In this document: piece after piece, positions 46,735-57,213 of the stretch
How positions within the stretch are numbered: the first letter of the stretch is position 1
How the letters are laid out: each line of letters begins with the position of its first letter
From: Marsupella aquatica
Taxonomy: Eukaryota; Marchantiophyta
Assembly (NCBI GenBank): GCA_973895155.1
Contig: OZ316893.1
Span: 4,278,001-4,342,000 of the forward strand
DNA: 64,000 nucleotides
Direction of reading: 5' to 3'
Made by a program: the position numbers and the translations under genes
Notes under the pieces: model-generated
What the model saw: the letters and a program-made list of their open reading frames with translations, nothing else
Told to the model about the DNA's origin: nothing
Database searches by the model: none

Positions 46735-48521
46735 AACTTGCAAAGTAGTACGGTGTCTTGAGAAACTCTCCAAAGGAATCACTTTGGTAATTTAGGCATC
46801 AGCGGGATTGAGCTTTCCATCAATCTTGACTAGCTCAAAAGTTTTATCAGACATTGCTTGCCTGATAAAATGGTACCTGATATCAATGTGCTTCACCCTG
46901 CTATCCATCACCTGGTTAGCAGCCAAGTGAAGAGCACTCTAACTATCACAGTTTAGAGTCATTTTTCCATGCTCTAAACCCATCTCCGCGATCAACTTAT
47001 CCAACCAAATTGCTTCCTTTGCTGCTTCTGCTGCTACAACATACTCTGCTTCTGTAGTAGACTGAGATATGCACTTCTGCAAGGTAGATTTCCAACTGAT
47101 ACATCCTCCTCCAAGAGTGTATACAAACCCAGTTGTAGACCTCCTTGTATCCAGACAGCCTCCATAGTCAGAATCTACATAGCCAACTAACGTTCTATCT
47201 GATCTGTTATCAAATAGTAATCCATAGTCCTCTGTTCCCTTCAGATACCTAAGAATCCACTTCACAGCTTCCCAATGTACCTTCCCTGGATTTGACATGA
47301 ATATGCTAACCTTGCCCATCGCTAGGGCCAAGTCAGGCCTAGTACAAGTCATCAAATACATCAGACTGCCTACTGCCTTCTCATAAGGAATCTTAGCCAT
47401 CAGACCTTTCTCCACATCATCCGTAGGAGAGAAAGCCGATGATAACTTGAAATGTGAAGCTAAAGGAATACTCACTGGCTTACAGTTCTCCATGTTGAAT
47501 CGTGCAAGTACTTTCCTCGCATACTGGCCTTGACTCAAGCACAACTGTCCAGTCTCAGAGTTCCTAAAAATCTCCATCCCTAAGATCCTCTTGGCCTTAC
47601 CAAGATCCTTCATCCTGAATTCAACGCTCAATTTCGCCTTGAGACTGTCAACCTCAGATTGATCTTTAGCCACAATTAGCATGTCATCCACATAGATCAC
47701 CAGAATGATGAAACCAAATACATCATTCTTGACTGATTTCGTATAACACAAGGATCATACACCATCCTTGTAAAACCTTGAGCAAGCATGAAATCATCAA
47801 ACCGCTTGTTCCATTGTCTGGGAGACTACTTCAATCCATACAAGGATTTGAGCAATCTGCAAACTAAGTTCTCTTGGCCCTTCTTCATAAAGCCTAGTGG
47901 CTGTCTCATGAAGATCATCTCTTCCAAGTTGCCATAGAGAAAAGCAATAACAACATCCATCTGATCCATCACCAGATTAAAAAACACAACAAGCTGACAC
48001 AAGATCCGAATTGTGGAATACTTAGCCACCGGTGAAAAGACCTCATTGTAATCCACTCCTTTCTCCTGAGTGAACCCCTTGGCAACAAGCCTTGCCTTGT
48101 AGATCTTATCTCCACCCTCTGAAGGACTGTCCTTCAACTTGTAAATCCACTTGCTGTCCACCACTTGTTGACCTCTTGGAAGCTCCACCAGCTCCCATGT
48201 CTTGTTGTCACTCAAAGATTGCAACTCCCTCTGCATTGCTGCATTCCACTCATGCTTATGCTCTGAAGCACAAGCCTCACTATACGAAGAAGGCTCTCCT
48301 TCTTCCAAGATCAAAGCCATATCATCTTCATCAGGTGCAATGTCAATATCATCTAGCTTAGATGAGTCTGCCCATTGACCATACCTGGTAGGAGCTCTAG
48401 TAGAACGACTGGAAGTTCTTCTAGTAGATGACTCAGGCTGATCTGTTGTTGCTACTGGTTGAATTTGAGGTACCCCAGTAATAATTTGCTCCTCTTGTTC
48501 CATCATAGGAACCAGCTCCAA
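46735..48521 (-). pseudogene. Copia pol, reverse transcriptase and RNase H part (decayed)
   Basis: The RT segment contains SKWIYKLK, RLVAKGFTQEKGVDYNE, FSPVAKYSTIR and LLKSLYGLK; a stop replaces the next codon near 47826. After a one-base frame loss near 47750, ILVIYVDDMLIV (catalytic YVDD) and LGMEIFR follow. RNase H shows YVDSDYGG, RRSTTGFVY, ISWKS and TEAEYVVAAEA. A stop after LNCDS (46939) interrupts the C-terminal SALHLAANQV...DIRYHFI part, which runs on to about 46735. The N-terminal end (48521) overlaps the integrase-part ORF in another frame. At least three nonsense or frame defects mean it cannot act on its own. The domain order protease-integrase-RT-RNase H is diagnostic of Ty1/copia. 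Confidence 0.9.
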
Positions 48522-49425
48522 GCTCGGAGCTTCTCATCTCTCCTGTCATGAACTGCATCATGACTAATCTCCCCCTCAACCCGGTCCGGGATGAGAGATT
48601 TCCCCTTGTCAGTATGGGAGTCCTGAGAACTCTCCCCCTCCTTTGATGATCTGGATTCATTAAAGGACACATCTCTACTGACAATTAGCTTACAGGTTAC
48701 TGGATCCCATAACCGATAACCCTTCACACCTTTCTGATAACCAAGGAAAATGCACTTCTTCGACTTGGACTCCAGCTTGGATCGAAGCTGGAAAGGTGTA
48801 AGCACATAAGCATCACATCCAAAAATCCTCAGATGTGAGTAATCTGCTGGACGCCCGTACCTCATTTCAAATGGCGTCTTGAATCCAATAGAACTGGATG
48901 GAGAAAAATTTACCAAATAAGCTGCAGTGTTGACAGCTTCAGCCCAAAACTCATGTGGTAAGCATGATTGACTCAACATACTCCTCGAGCGGTCCAATAG
49001 TGTTCGGTTGAGTCTCTCTGAAATACCATTCTGCTGAGGAGTATAGCTTGTTGTGAGATGGCGGGTAATCCCCTCTCCTTACAATACGTTCCAAATTCAC
49101 CGGAACTGTATTCACCTCCGTTATCCGATCGAAGATATCTCACCTTATTACCAGTCTGATTTTCAACTTGGGCTTTCCACTCCTTAAAAATGGCAAAAAC
49201 ATCAGACTTATTGTGTAGAAAGTATATCCACACATACCTTGAGTAATCGTCAATGAACGTGACATAGTATAACCATCCAGAATGTGAGGGAGTAGGGGCG
49301 GGACCCCACACATCACTATGTACATACTCAAGTACCTCGCTGGTGTGAGTTCCAACTCCGAAGGGTTTCCTGTGCTGCTTCCCTAGCACACAGTGCTCAC
49401 AAAATTCCAACTTACAAGATTGCAA
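48503..49425 (-). pseudogene. Copia integrase (decayed)
   Basis: CEHCVLGKQHRKPF is the end of the HHCC finger. The catalytic core has VHSDVWGP (first Asp), FIDDYSRYVWIYF and LRSDNGGEYSS (second Asp). A one-base shift after YCKERG (near 49055) breaks the frame before the catalytic Glu region. The frame then resumes with DRSRSMLSQSCLPHEFWAEA, FGCDAYVL, KCIFLGYQ and GYRLWDP. A TGA near 49437 separates it from the protease part. Confidence 0.88.
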
Positions 49426-49437
49426 ATTAGAAAGTAA

Positions 49438-49914
49438 TCATTTCTTCTGAAGAATAACCAAACCTTTTTCACTCATGTGGCCCAAACGGAAGTGCCACAG
49501 CCGGGCCGTCTCCTCATGAGATAAGGTTACATTGGTTTCATCATAGACTACACTGCCCTCCATAACGTATAGATTGCAATGTCTCTTTCCCTTCAATATA
49601 ACTTTTATACCAGTTGAAACCTGAAGGACACCATTAGCAGAACTCCATTGATGGCCATTTGCCTCTAAAACTCCAAGTGAAATGAGATTTTTCATCATGC
49701 TGGGAATATGTCTCACATTCCTCAATGTTCTCACAGCACCATCAAACATCTGAAATCTTACAGATCCAAGTCCAACAACTTGACATGGGATTCCATTTCC
49801 CATCAACACTGACCCGTTGGAAACCGTGTAAGAACTAAAACAATCTCTTCTAGAGCAAATGTGAAAAGTACATGCACTATCTAGAATCCAGTCATCACTA
49901 CCTGGATTTGACAC
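49438..49914 (-). pseudogene. Copia protease and GAG-pre-integrase region
   Basis: DDWILDSACTFHICSRRD is the aspartic protease active-site region, in the copia style of D-S-x-C-(T/S)-x-H; it differs from the common DSG form by Ala at the third place. Downstream, ARLWHFRLGHMSEKGL is the GAG-pre-integrase motif preceding the integrase finger. A stop just upstream (about 49938) separates it from the zinc-knuckle part, and another follows at 49438. Confidence 0.85.
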
Positions 49915-49938
49915 TACGTTGAGAGCATAACCTTGACA

Positions 49939-50349
49939 TCACAATATGTCATCATCATCGAGTAAATTTACCTCATGCGAGCTTGATGCTGCGTTAGCAG
50001 AGGTAGTAGGGACCTTTACTCGACAATCCCTTTTCATGTGGCCTGGCTTGCCACAATTCCAACATGCAAGAGGCTTCCTCTCTTGCAATTTTCCTTTGGA
50101 TTTAGATCTCCCCCGTGATGTAGATCTAAACCTGTTCTGCCCATTCGTGCGCTGCATTGCTCTTCCCTTGTTCACATTGAGCGCAGTGCCAGAAGAAGAT
50201 GTTGTCTGTGATTGACCCAGCTTCTTCTGAGCATCATTAGACAGTAAAGAGCTTACCACCTCATTATACGAAATGGACTTCAGATCTCTGTACAAGAGCA
50301 CCTGTTTCAAGCCCTGATATGACGGCGGTAAGGAGCTTAGCAGAAGCAA
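49939..50349 (-). pseudogene. Copia gag C-terminal part with CCHC zinc knuckle
   Basis: LLLLSSLPPSYQGLKQVL and YNEVVSSLLS are typical of the copia gag (UBN2-like) tail. They are followed by CWNCGKPGHMKRDC, a complete CX2CX4HX4C knuckle for RNA packaging. An in-frame TGA near 50370 separates it from the gag N-terminal part. Confidence 0.88.
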
Positions 50350-50370
50350 GGCCTTATCCTCATCTTCAAC

Positions 50371-50994
50371 TCATTTTCCCAGGTTTAACAGATCAACCGC
50401 TAGACTGTCAAACTCATCCAGGTGATCCTGCATCTTGCTCCCTTCCTTGAGCCTGAGGCTCATCAAGAGAGACTTCTTGTACAGCCGGTCTGACGCATCT
50501 TCCCGGTAGTACTTCTCTCTTAGAGCCTTGAACAGTGACGCGCAATCCGCATAATCATCCAGTTGCTTGATGATGTGCGGCTTGAGATATAGCATCACTG
50601 CATTGATAGCAATCACCTGCTCCTGTCTCCACTGTCTCACAGAAATCTCCTCCTCTCCATCATACTGCTCTCGCGAAGAGAGCAGATGAGCTAAGCCCAT
50701 GGCCCAAAGAACACCCTTCACTTGCTTCTCCCACAGCAAGTAATCAGTACGACCATCGTACTTCTCCACCTCAAACTTCACTCCTCCAAATCTAGCCATC
50801 TCCCTCTTCTTCCCCACTACCGACAGCTCTGGTAGTAGTACAGCTTCCTCCACTGCACGTCGCACCGGTGATCGTACCGGTGTTACTTGTTCCTCCTCAA
50901 ACGGTAGCAGCTCCTCCTCAGACTCTCCGCCTAAACGTCGCGATCCTAAAGCTCCACCGACGCCAATTCTTCCAGTATCCTCCAAGTCACTCAT
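50371..50994 (-). pseudogene. Copia gag N-terminal part
   Basis: The first ATG is at 50994. FGGVKFEVEKYDGRTDYLLWE, QWRQEQVIAINAVMLYL and LFKALREKYY, followed by LKEGSKMQDHLDEFDSLAVDLL, is the usual copia gag layout. It ends at a TGA, beyond which the same frame continues as the next entry, so a single nonsense change splits gag. Confidence 0.85.
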
Positions 50995-51003
50995 ATGAAA
51001 CAA

Positions 51004-52517
51004 TCACGAAAAAACGTCTTTTTCAAAACTTCTCACAAAACTCAAAACTCAACACCGCCGCGTAGCCCACGAAGCTAGGAGTCCAATACTGAAATCCGAA
51101 ATCAAAATCGAAATTCGACAAAAAAGTTATTTAAATTTTGGTCGGGGTGGGTAAAACCTTGGGAAACTCCCCCGTGTTGACCACCTCGGAGAATAACCAA
51201 AATACCAAATACAACCCGTCATCGGAATTGCGATGTGATCGGTGCGCCGCGTTGCTAACTCCAGTGGCAATGTCCTCACCGAAAAAGAACCAAAAAAGTT
51301 ACTGTTCGGCGGACGGAATCTTTGTCGAACGGCCAAAAAACAACTCTCTATTTTTTGGGAATATTCCCGCACAGTCCGATAGGTCTCACAGGGGGCCGTT
51401 CCCCCTGTGGGAGCGGTTAAAACGGAGGGCGGCAGGTCCCGGCACAAGAGGAAAAGCAAGGGGAAAGAAAAAGGCTTAAAATAGGGCCCTAAAGGGGGTG
51501 CAAAGCCCCTTTAAACAAGAATACATGTAAAAGGGCCGTCATACGCACAGGGGGTATACCCGGGCGGCTGCATACGCAGCCGTGTATGCCGTATGCTAGG
51601 CCAGGGAACAAAAAAAAACTTTTGCGAGGAGGAGTGAGGGACGATCGGCGGCCGGCAGGTCGCGTGTAGAAGGAGGCAGGGCTCAAAGGGCATCGGGGCC
51701 GGCCGAAGGAAGGAAAGCACAAAAAAATTCCCCCCTAATGTAAACACAAAAATTTGCCCGGCTGCTTTGCAGCCGTGTTCATTCAAACCGGGCCAGGGGT
51801 CGGGGTGGCTACCATTGCGCTGGCCGGCGCTCCGAAAAACAGTCGTGACAAGAAGTGTGCAGGACGGGGGCGCGCGGGAGGACGTATCTGCGAGGGGAGG
51901 GTGCGGAAACGGGATGTGTATACACACTACATGTGTATACACATGGAAAAAATTAGCCCTAAAGTAACCCAGAAAAAAAATGCTAGTTACACACCTTGCC
52001 GCCGTTTGAGACAAGGAAAGTGAATGCCGCCGACGGTAAAAAATGGCCGAATTTCACCGGCACTGTCTGCTGCTCCAGCAGAGTAGAAATTTTTTGCCGC
52101 GACGCCTTCACTCCGCGTCAAGTGCCAATCCTGGGCTCAAAACGACCGCCTCACCGCGATCAAACCGTTGAGCCGTAGCACTTCGCATTTCTTTCACCGG
52201 GTCGAACGTCACGAAGATAAACCCGGTTCAGTTGTGAAAAAGCTCCATAGCTTGTGAAAAAACCTGAACGCCTCCGTCACTCGTCACGTCGCACTTGGTA
52301 ACAACTCGGCAGCAATCCAGCAACCGAAACGACCATCTCGCTTCAACCTTCAACTTGAGCTATCATGTGTGATCCCTCCCGTATCGCACAACTCACTGTA
52401 AACGATAAAAATTACACCGGCGATATTATAGTTTTTCTTTAGGTTTAGAAGTGTCAACTAGAGGTCAACCAAGAGTATTTAGGAAGTAGTAAGCAAGGAC
52501 CAACGGTTATTCATTTT
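51004..52517. other. GC-richer spacer between copia gag and gypsy flank; no 5' copia LTR seen
   Basis: A second copy of the 344-bp LTR is expected upstream of gag but nothing like it is visible. Two related blocks (near 51560 and 51755) contain GGCTGC...GCAGCCGTGT hairpins. At 51914-51944 ATGTGTATACACA occurs twice around CTAC. No convincing gene. Long minus-strand ORFs (for example 51511-52014) look compositional. Confidence 0.4.
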
Positions 52518-52523
52518 GTGGAG

Positions 52524-53129
52524 ATGACAGAAAGGCTGGAAGTAGGGGAGGCAACGATCATCTCGATTAACGGTCGTGTAGGAGTCGAGTTCTGCTATGA
52601 AGGCTGCGATGGCCTACTAGCAGATGGCAGAGTATGTGCCTTAGGCACAAGAGCTCGACAGAGAAGGCAAGGGGGGGCGAATATAGGAACCCCTGTTAGC
52701 AGGAATCGGTTAGCTCATGAGTGTAAGTCGCTAGGAGAAGGAGTGCCTATGTTCATGTTCACTATTCGGATCAAAGAAGGAAGCTGTCGTGTATGGGATG
52801 CGGCGGGGCAACAATTGTTCAGAATGAAGGGCGAAGAGTTCCGCCAACGATTCACCACCGGCGAGGCCATCGAAGAACTCTGTAGAAAGGTCATGCGGAA
52901 GAAATGGAATCTGCTGCTAAGACGGGATAACAGCCACGATCAGCGGATTACGTGGCGATTAATCACCGCCGAACAAGTAATCGTGGCCGGCAAACCGAGC
53001 AACCCCAAGGAAGATGATAGAAGTCAGGAGGTCGAGGCACATATGGCAAGATTAACAATCGGGAGTCCGGAAGCTTCCGGATCAGGCGCAACCAAAGGGA
53101 ATCGAGGAGGCCGTTGCACAGTTCAGTAA
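52524..53129 (+). CDS. ORF resembling the RPA1 C-terminal OB-fold (DBD-C)
   Basis: The open frame has its first ATG at 52524 and ends at 53129 (about 201 aa). Residues about 28-150 follow the layout of the replication protein A large-subunit C-terminal domain: a zinc-ribbon-like FCYEGCDG...RVC...HEC, then VPMFMFTIRIKEGSCRVWDAAGQQLF, matching the 'Y-x-(V/I)-D-TG-W-x-x-F' strand pattern, and an EEFRQRF...LCRKVM helix. RPA binds single-stranded DNA in replication and repair. Alone, this is only one domain of the roughly 600-residue RPA1. Plant Helitrons carry RPA-like genes, and gypsy elements sometimes capture host pieces; either could explain it. Assignment is by pattern and moderately uncertain. 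Confidence 0.4.
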   Translation: MTERLEVGEATIISINGRVGVEFCYEGCDGLLADGRVCALGTRARQRRQGGANIGTPVSRNRLAHECKSLGEGVPMFMFTIRIKEGSCRVWDAAGQQLFRMKGEEFRQRFTTGEAIEELCRKVMRKKWNLLLRRDNSHDQRITWRLITAEQVIVAGKPSNPKEDDRSQEVEAHMARLTIGSPEASGSGATKGNRGGRCTVQ

Positions 53130-53439
53130 CCAGGAAGACAGAACTTCTTGACATAGTAATCAGCAGTTCTTGGCTTCCACTCATCGTTCTGGTAGGCATT
53201 AGTTAGCGTTCTTGATGAACGAGCGAAGGAGATCAAAGAGGAGGCACGAGTCGTCCAACTGTAATCGGCGCACCCCAAGAAGTAGTAGAGGCCTCGGGCA
53301 GAGACGGACACGAGGCATAGGTATTTAGAGGCTGTGGAGCGCTAGGCGCTCTGTCACTTTTTGCTAGAAGTCTGGGGGCAAGGTAGGGCTCCGCTCACCT
53401 TAGGAATGCCAGCAATTTTGTAATAGTGTCCCTACTCAG

Positions 53440-54261
53440 TTGAGTAGTCTTTGAGTATAAAGAGAGAGTTTGGAATGAATGCAACAGAGTGAAGTCCGCA
53501 CTTGAGCAGTGAATGAGAACGTCAAATCAGAGAGAGAGAGAGAGAAGGAATTTGCCTTATGCAGCAAGTCGTTACTCGTTAATCGCAACGATGAATGAAT
53601 ATCGTCTCATTGCGAACCAGAACCTTACGGGCCAGCGCCTCAAGGTATAGGTTGAACAGACAGCTAGTGAGAAGCGGTGTCTGGTTGGAGATAGTGTGTT
53701 TTGAAGGCGATACACTGGTCGTCATACACCTCCATCATACAAGGGTAAACGTGATACTGGGGTACTTGCTTAGGGTAACCCTGTCATAGTCACCCACACA
53801 ATCCGGAAATCAATTGCCAGGTAGGCTGATTCAAAGGACAGTCGGACTTAATCAGGTCACGGCTACTAAAAACCATGAACGCAGACAGCAGTGACGACAA
53901 GTCTTGCTCCTTGATTACCTTAAGATCACTGGAACTGTGGATCTGTTCTATCGGCACCCATCTTATTTCCTGTCAGTTACTATACGAGAACATTCTGATT
54001 TGCTTGATCACTTACCGTGAGTGGTGTGGGTTCATTGAGATTGTGTATAGAGAGGGGTTAGTGTTGGCCGAGGCTGAAGTGCCTAAGAAGTGGAAGACGG
54101 AACTCGACATTCAAGAGCACTTGGTCGGATTCACTTACGGGGACTGTGTCGAGATAGACGGAGTGCCGCCTCTCGAAGGTCGATTAATCGTTTAAACGAG
54201 ATTACTGAGGAGAAGGTAGTTAAACGGCCATTAATTGCAAGGTCGAAGTAGGCGTTTAACA
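53440..54261 (+). mobile_element. Right part of the 5' LTR of the gypsy element (left end not defined)
   Basis: A TATAAAG box (53456-53462), a GA microsatellite (53529-53546) and an AACA end (54258-54261), immediately followed by a primer-binding site, mark the promoter and U5 end of an LTR. The left end could lie anywhere from about 52.4 to 53.4 kb. The matching 3' LTR lies beyond the window, so the boundary cannot be fixed. Confidence 0.55.
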
Positions 54262-54265
54262 TTTT

Positions 54266-54283
54266 TGGCGACCATACTGGGGA
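54266..54283 (+). other. Primer-binding site of gypsy element
   Basis: TGGCGACCATACTGGGGA follows the LTR end after a few T residues. Plant Ty3/gypsy elements have a TGGCGCC...GGGGA site in the same place, complementary to a tRNA 3' end. The middle bases differ, so the primer tRNA is not named. Confidence 0.6.
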
Positions 54284-55184
54284 ACGCCTCGTTGGGGGTT
54301 CCGAAAGAGGAGCAAATGCTACGACCAGCAGTCCGAACCAAGAGAGAAACGCGCAAATCCAGAAAGGCGAACGGGTGACATGAACTCGCCGAAGGAGTTC
54401 TGGACGATGTTCTACTTTGAGAAGGATGCCGAAGCAGCAATCATAGCAACACTGAACGAGAAAGAGCACTCGATACTAGCCAACGGGAGAAGTAGGGCAC
54501 GAGAAGGCGATGTTATGATAATTGCTTACACCACACCCACACACACAGAGTTGGTACTTTGAGAAGCGCATGGAGGAACCTAGAACGTGAGGAGGCGAGC
54601 AATTCATTTGCAATCCTCTATTCGGAGCAGCGTTTACAGCAGCGACCATGCCACCAAGTGATCGATTACCTCAAGGCTACACGCAATACCGCCTACCCAA
54701 GAGAAAGGAGGACCTTAGAAAACTCTTAGAATGGTGTCATTGGAATTGAAATGAGTACCCGGTTGCGATAGCATTCCAGATAGGCAGAATCGCTAGGAAA
54801 TTAAGTTCTAAACTAGAGGAAACCGCAGGAGCTTGCCCAAGATGTATGATGTGGAGTCAACATGACAGTTTTGAGTTTTCTGTGTTAAACCAGTTATTAA
54901 CGATGTGCTTTAACGAGGAACTCATGGCTCCAGAAGCCTGCACTCCTAGTTTAAGCGAATAGGAGTCATTTTGCAGAGGGCATAGCCGCAGTTGAGCAAA
55001 GGAGAGAGAGGAACTGATTAACATAAGTTATAGCATTAGACAAGTAAAGGAGACAGTAGAAGGTCTCCGTTTTTGTGAAAAGTAACGAGTAATAAGATCT
55101 TGACATCACTCTTGTAAAGAAAGACCTGATCGTTGAGTATATTGCTTGAAGGCAGAGAAAAGGCTTTGCTAACCCAGAAGATAA
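54284..55184 (+). other. Gypsy leader between PBS and gag
   Basis: About 900 bp with short ORFs only (54380-54562 begins MNSPKEFW). It is consistent with a long untranslated leader; no domain recognised. Confidence 0.4.
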
Positions 55185-56417
55185 ATGGGCAAGACGCCCA
55201 TCAATCCCAACGAAGGGGAAATGGCAGAGGAGTTCGAACCTTTCCAAGAAAGCAGACTCAGACTTGAGGTCAAAGAACGAATCGAGACTTCAAGGGCTCA
55301 AGATAAGGTCGAAGAACCCCTGGAAGAAGCCATGGAACGACTTAAAACCCACCAAGGAGCTGGCATTAGTTCGAGATCGGCTCCTACCAGAAGGGTTAAA
55401 ATACCCATGTTCAAGGGAGCACCTGATGAAGATGCCGATACCCACTTAGCACGTTTCAAAGAAATGCTCAGAGCTAACCACGAACAGAACGACACAGCCC
55501 GATTAGAGCTGTTTTCCAGCTCACTGGACAAGGAGGCTTTTGTATGGTACACTCAATACCCAGCTGACCATTTCAAAACTTGGCCTGAGTTTTCAAAAGA
55601 ATTCTTAGATCATTACAGAAGGGCTAAGGAAGAATCTGATTTGTATAGCATTCTGCAAAACATGACTCAGAAGAAAGGAGAACCAGTACAGAACTATATT
55701 GGACGGTTAAAGGTAACAATGAGGCGATTAACTAACAAACCGTCCGACGGGCAACGAATTAGCTGGATGAGAAAGGCTGTGAAGGGAAGTCTAGTCACAG
55801 TGGTAGAACAAAATCCCACTTCTAATGCTGACGAATACGAGAAAAGATTAATACGGCTAGAAGGCATTACTCAAATGCTTAACCAGGAAAAGAACGAGAG
55901 CAGTAAGGATGAAGAGAGGGTTAACCGGAAAACAGAACCTTCTAAGGTAGAAGTCAAGGAAAACCGAGAGCGAGGCGAGCTTAGTACGCGTAAATTCTGT
56001 GAAATACATATGAGGCCTGGACATACTACTCAGGAATGCAACCAGAATCCTTTTAAAAAGAAACCTAGCCTAGGTGTAAATCAGGTAGGAACAAGCAAAC
56101 AAGATGGGGATAGGATGGAGAGTAGTCAGGGATATTACAATCCGGATCATAATGCAAACCGAAGGCCCTATAAGGATGGTGGTACTAAATACCCACCGAT
56201 TTGCTATTACTATCGACTAACTGGCCACATCAGGGGGCCCGATTGTGAATTATGGATGAAGCACATGAAAGAAAAAGAAGAAATAGCGGGGAAAGCCCCA
56301 GTGTGGTGCGTCCCATGGCTCCCTAAACCCAAGAAACCCCCCAGCTCAAGCCGATTCCCGCAGGTTTCGCGCTTGGCAAGGCCGTTTCCGCGGCTTAGCG
56401 GCATGGGACGCTGTTAA
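55185..56417 (+). CDS. Ty3/gypsy gag
   Basis: An ATG-initiated 410-residue ORF. The retrotransposon gag core includes IPMFKGAPDEDADTHLARFK, FVWYTQYPADHFKTWPEF, LDHYRRAKEESDLYSILQNM and EPVQNYIGRLKV. A zinc-knuckle-like CEIHMRPGHTTQEC (CX2HX5HX4C) follows, and a second, altered one (CYYYRLTGHIRGPDC) lacks the second Cys. Gag forms the virus-like particle that packages element RNA. The frame continues to a stop at 56417 with a Pro/Lys-rich end, with no fusion to protease. Protease begins 4.5 kb downstream, beyond an antisense block. Confidence 0.88.
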   Translation: MGKTPINPNEGEMAEEFEPFQESRLRLEVKERIETSRAQDKVEEPLEEAMERLKTHQGAGISSRSAPTRRVKIPMFKGAPDEDADTHLARFKEMLRANHEQNDTARLELFSSSLDKEAFVWYTQYPADHFKTWPEFSKEFLDHYRRAKEESDLYSILQNMTQKKGEPVQNYIGRLKVTMRRLTNKPSDGQRISWMRKAVKGSLVTVVEQNPTSNADEYEKRLIRLEGITQMLNQEKNESSKDEERVNRKTEPSKVEVKENRERGELSTRKFCEIHMRPGHTTQECNQNPFKKKPSLGVNQVGTSKQDGDRMESSQGYYNPDHNANRRPYKDGGTKYPPICYYYRLTGHIRGPDCELWMKHMKEKEEIAGKAPVWCVPWLPKPKKPPSSSRFPQVSRLARPFPRLSGMGRC

Positions 56418-57213
56418 CCTTCTACTACTACTGTTAACATTTTACACACATATACTGGACAGATCCTTCATCGGGTCATGAGATACGTAGCCGGCCTAAT
56501 CTAGGCCTTCCCCTGTCTTCCCCTACGTCTTGTTAGGTATGTTTGGATTCCGCCGCCGGAATGATCCCCAATAGGCTTGGTTAAGCCGCTAAGACCTCTC
56601 TCAGCTCGACACATCCAACTCTCACTCCCCTGCTTACTTTCCTTCCTTTTGGTTGATGTGGGCACTCTTCACACAAGTTAATGCGACACACAAATAGCAA
56701 AATGACTCATTCTGACTGAGTCATACCATGCACTTGCCATACAAACAGTACATCTCATACACAAGCTCTGCGAACTAAGCCGTGAGGCCAACTCTATTCA
56801 GCTCTTAGGCATGAGGAAACATGAATATACACAAGGGTCACTATATGACTAACCGAGAGCTTCTCGTACTACTTGATCCCAGCCCGGCCGGTGCAAACTA
56901 AAAACTTGCTAAAGAAGAGGCCCTGAGCTCCCCGCTGCCCAGGTACTTATCCTGGTAGTGGATCCGCCATTCTTTGCATCGTAAGCCTAATCTACCTAAC
57001 AGTAATCTACTTGCCCGAATCTACCTATGTACAGCAAGGCAGGAGCACAAGTGTTGCTCCTACCAGTGGAACCGCAATCCCACTAAGCTAAGTGTCAGGG
57101 CCGCTCCTGGTCCTGATCCTAATCCTAAATTTGGAGATCAGTGCCCACCCTGCCCACTCACGCCTCCTCCCTCCACGTCCGCCCTCCCTAAAAGGAACGG
57201 CGCCCTTGCACCG
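56418..57213. other. Spacer between gag and the antisense block
   Basis: No sense or antisense coding seen. A donor-like CAG|GTTTCG at 56363/56364 near the gag end could, in principle, splice to the acceptor-like CTGTGCAG ending at about 60982, but this is untested. Confidence 0.3.

Noticed and set aside
51511-52014. 167-aa minus-strand ORF rich in Pro/Phe/His
   Set aside because: No start context, motif or homologous neighbour; composition follows the GC-rich spacer.
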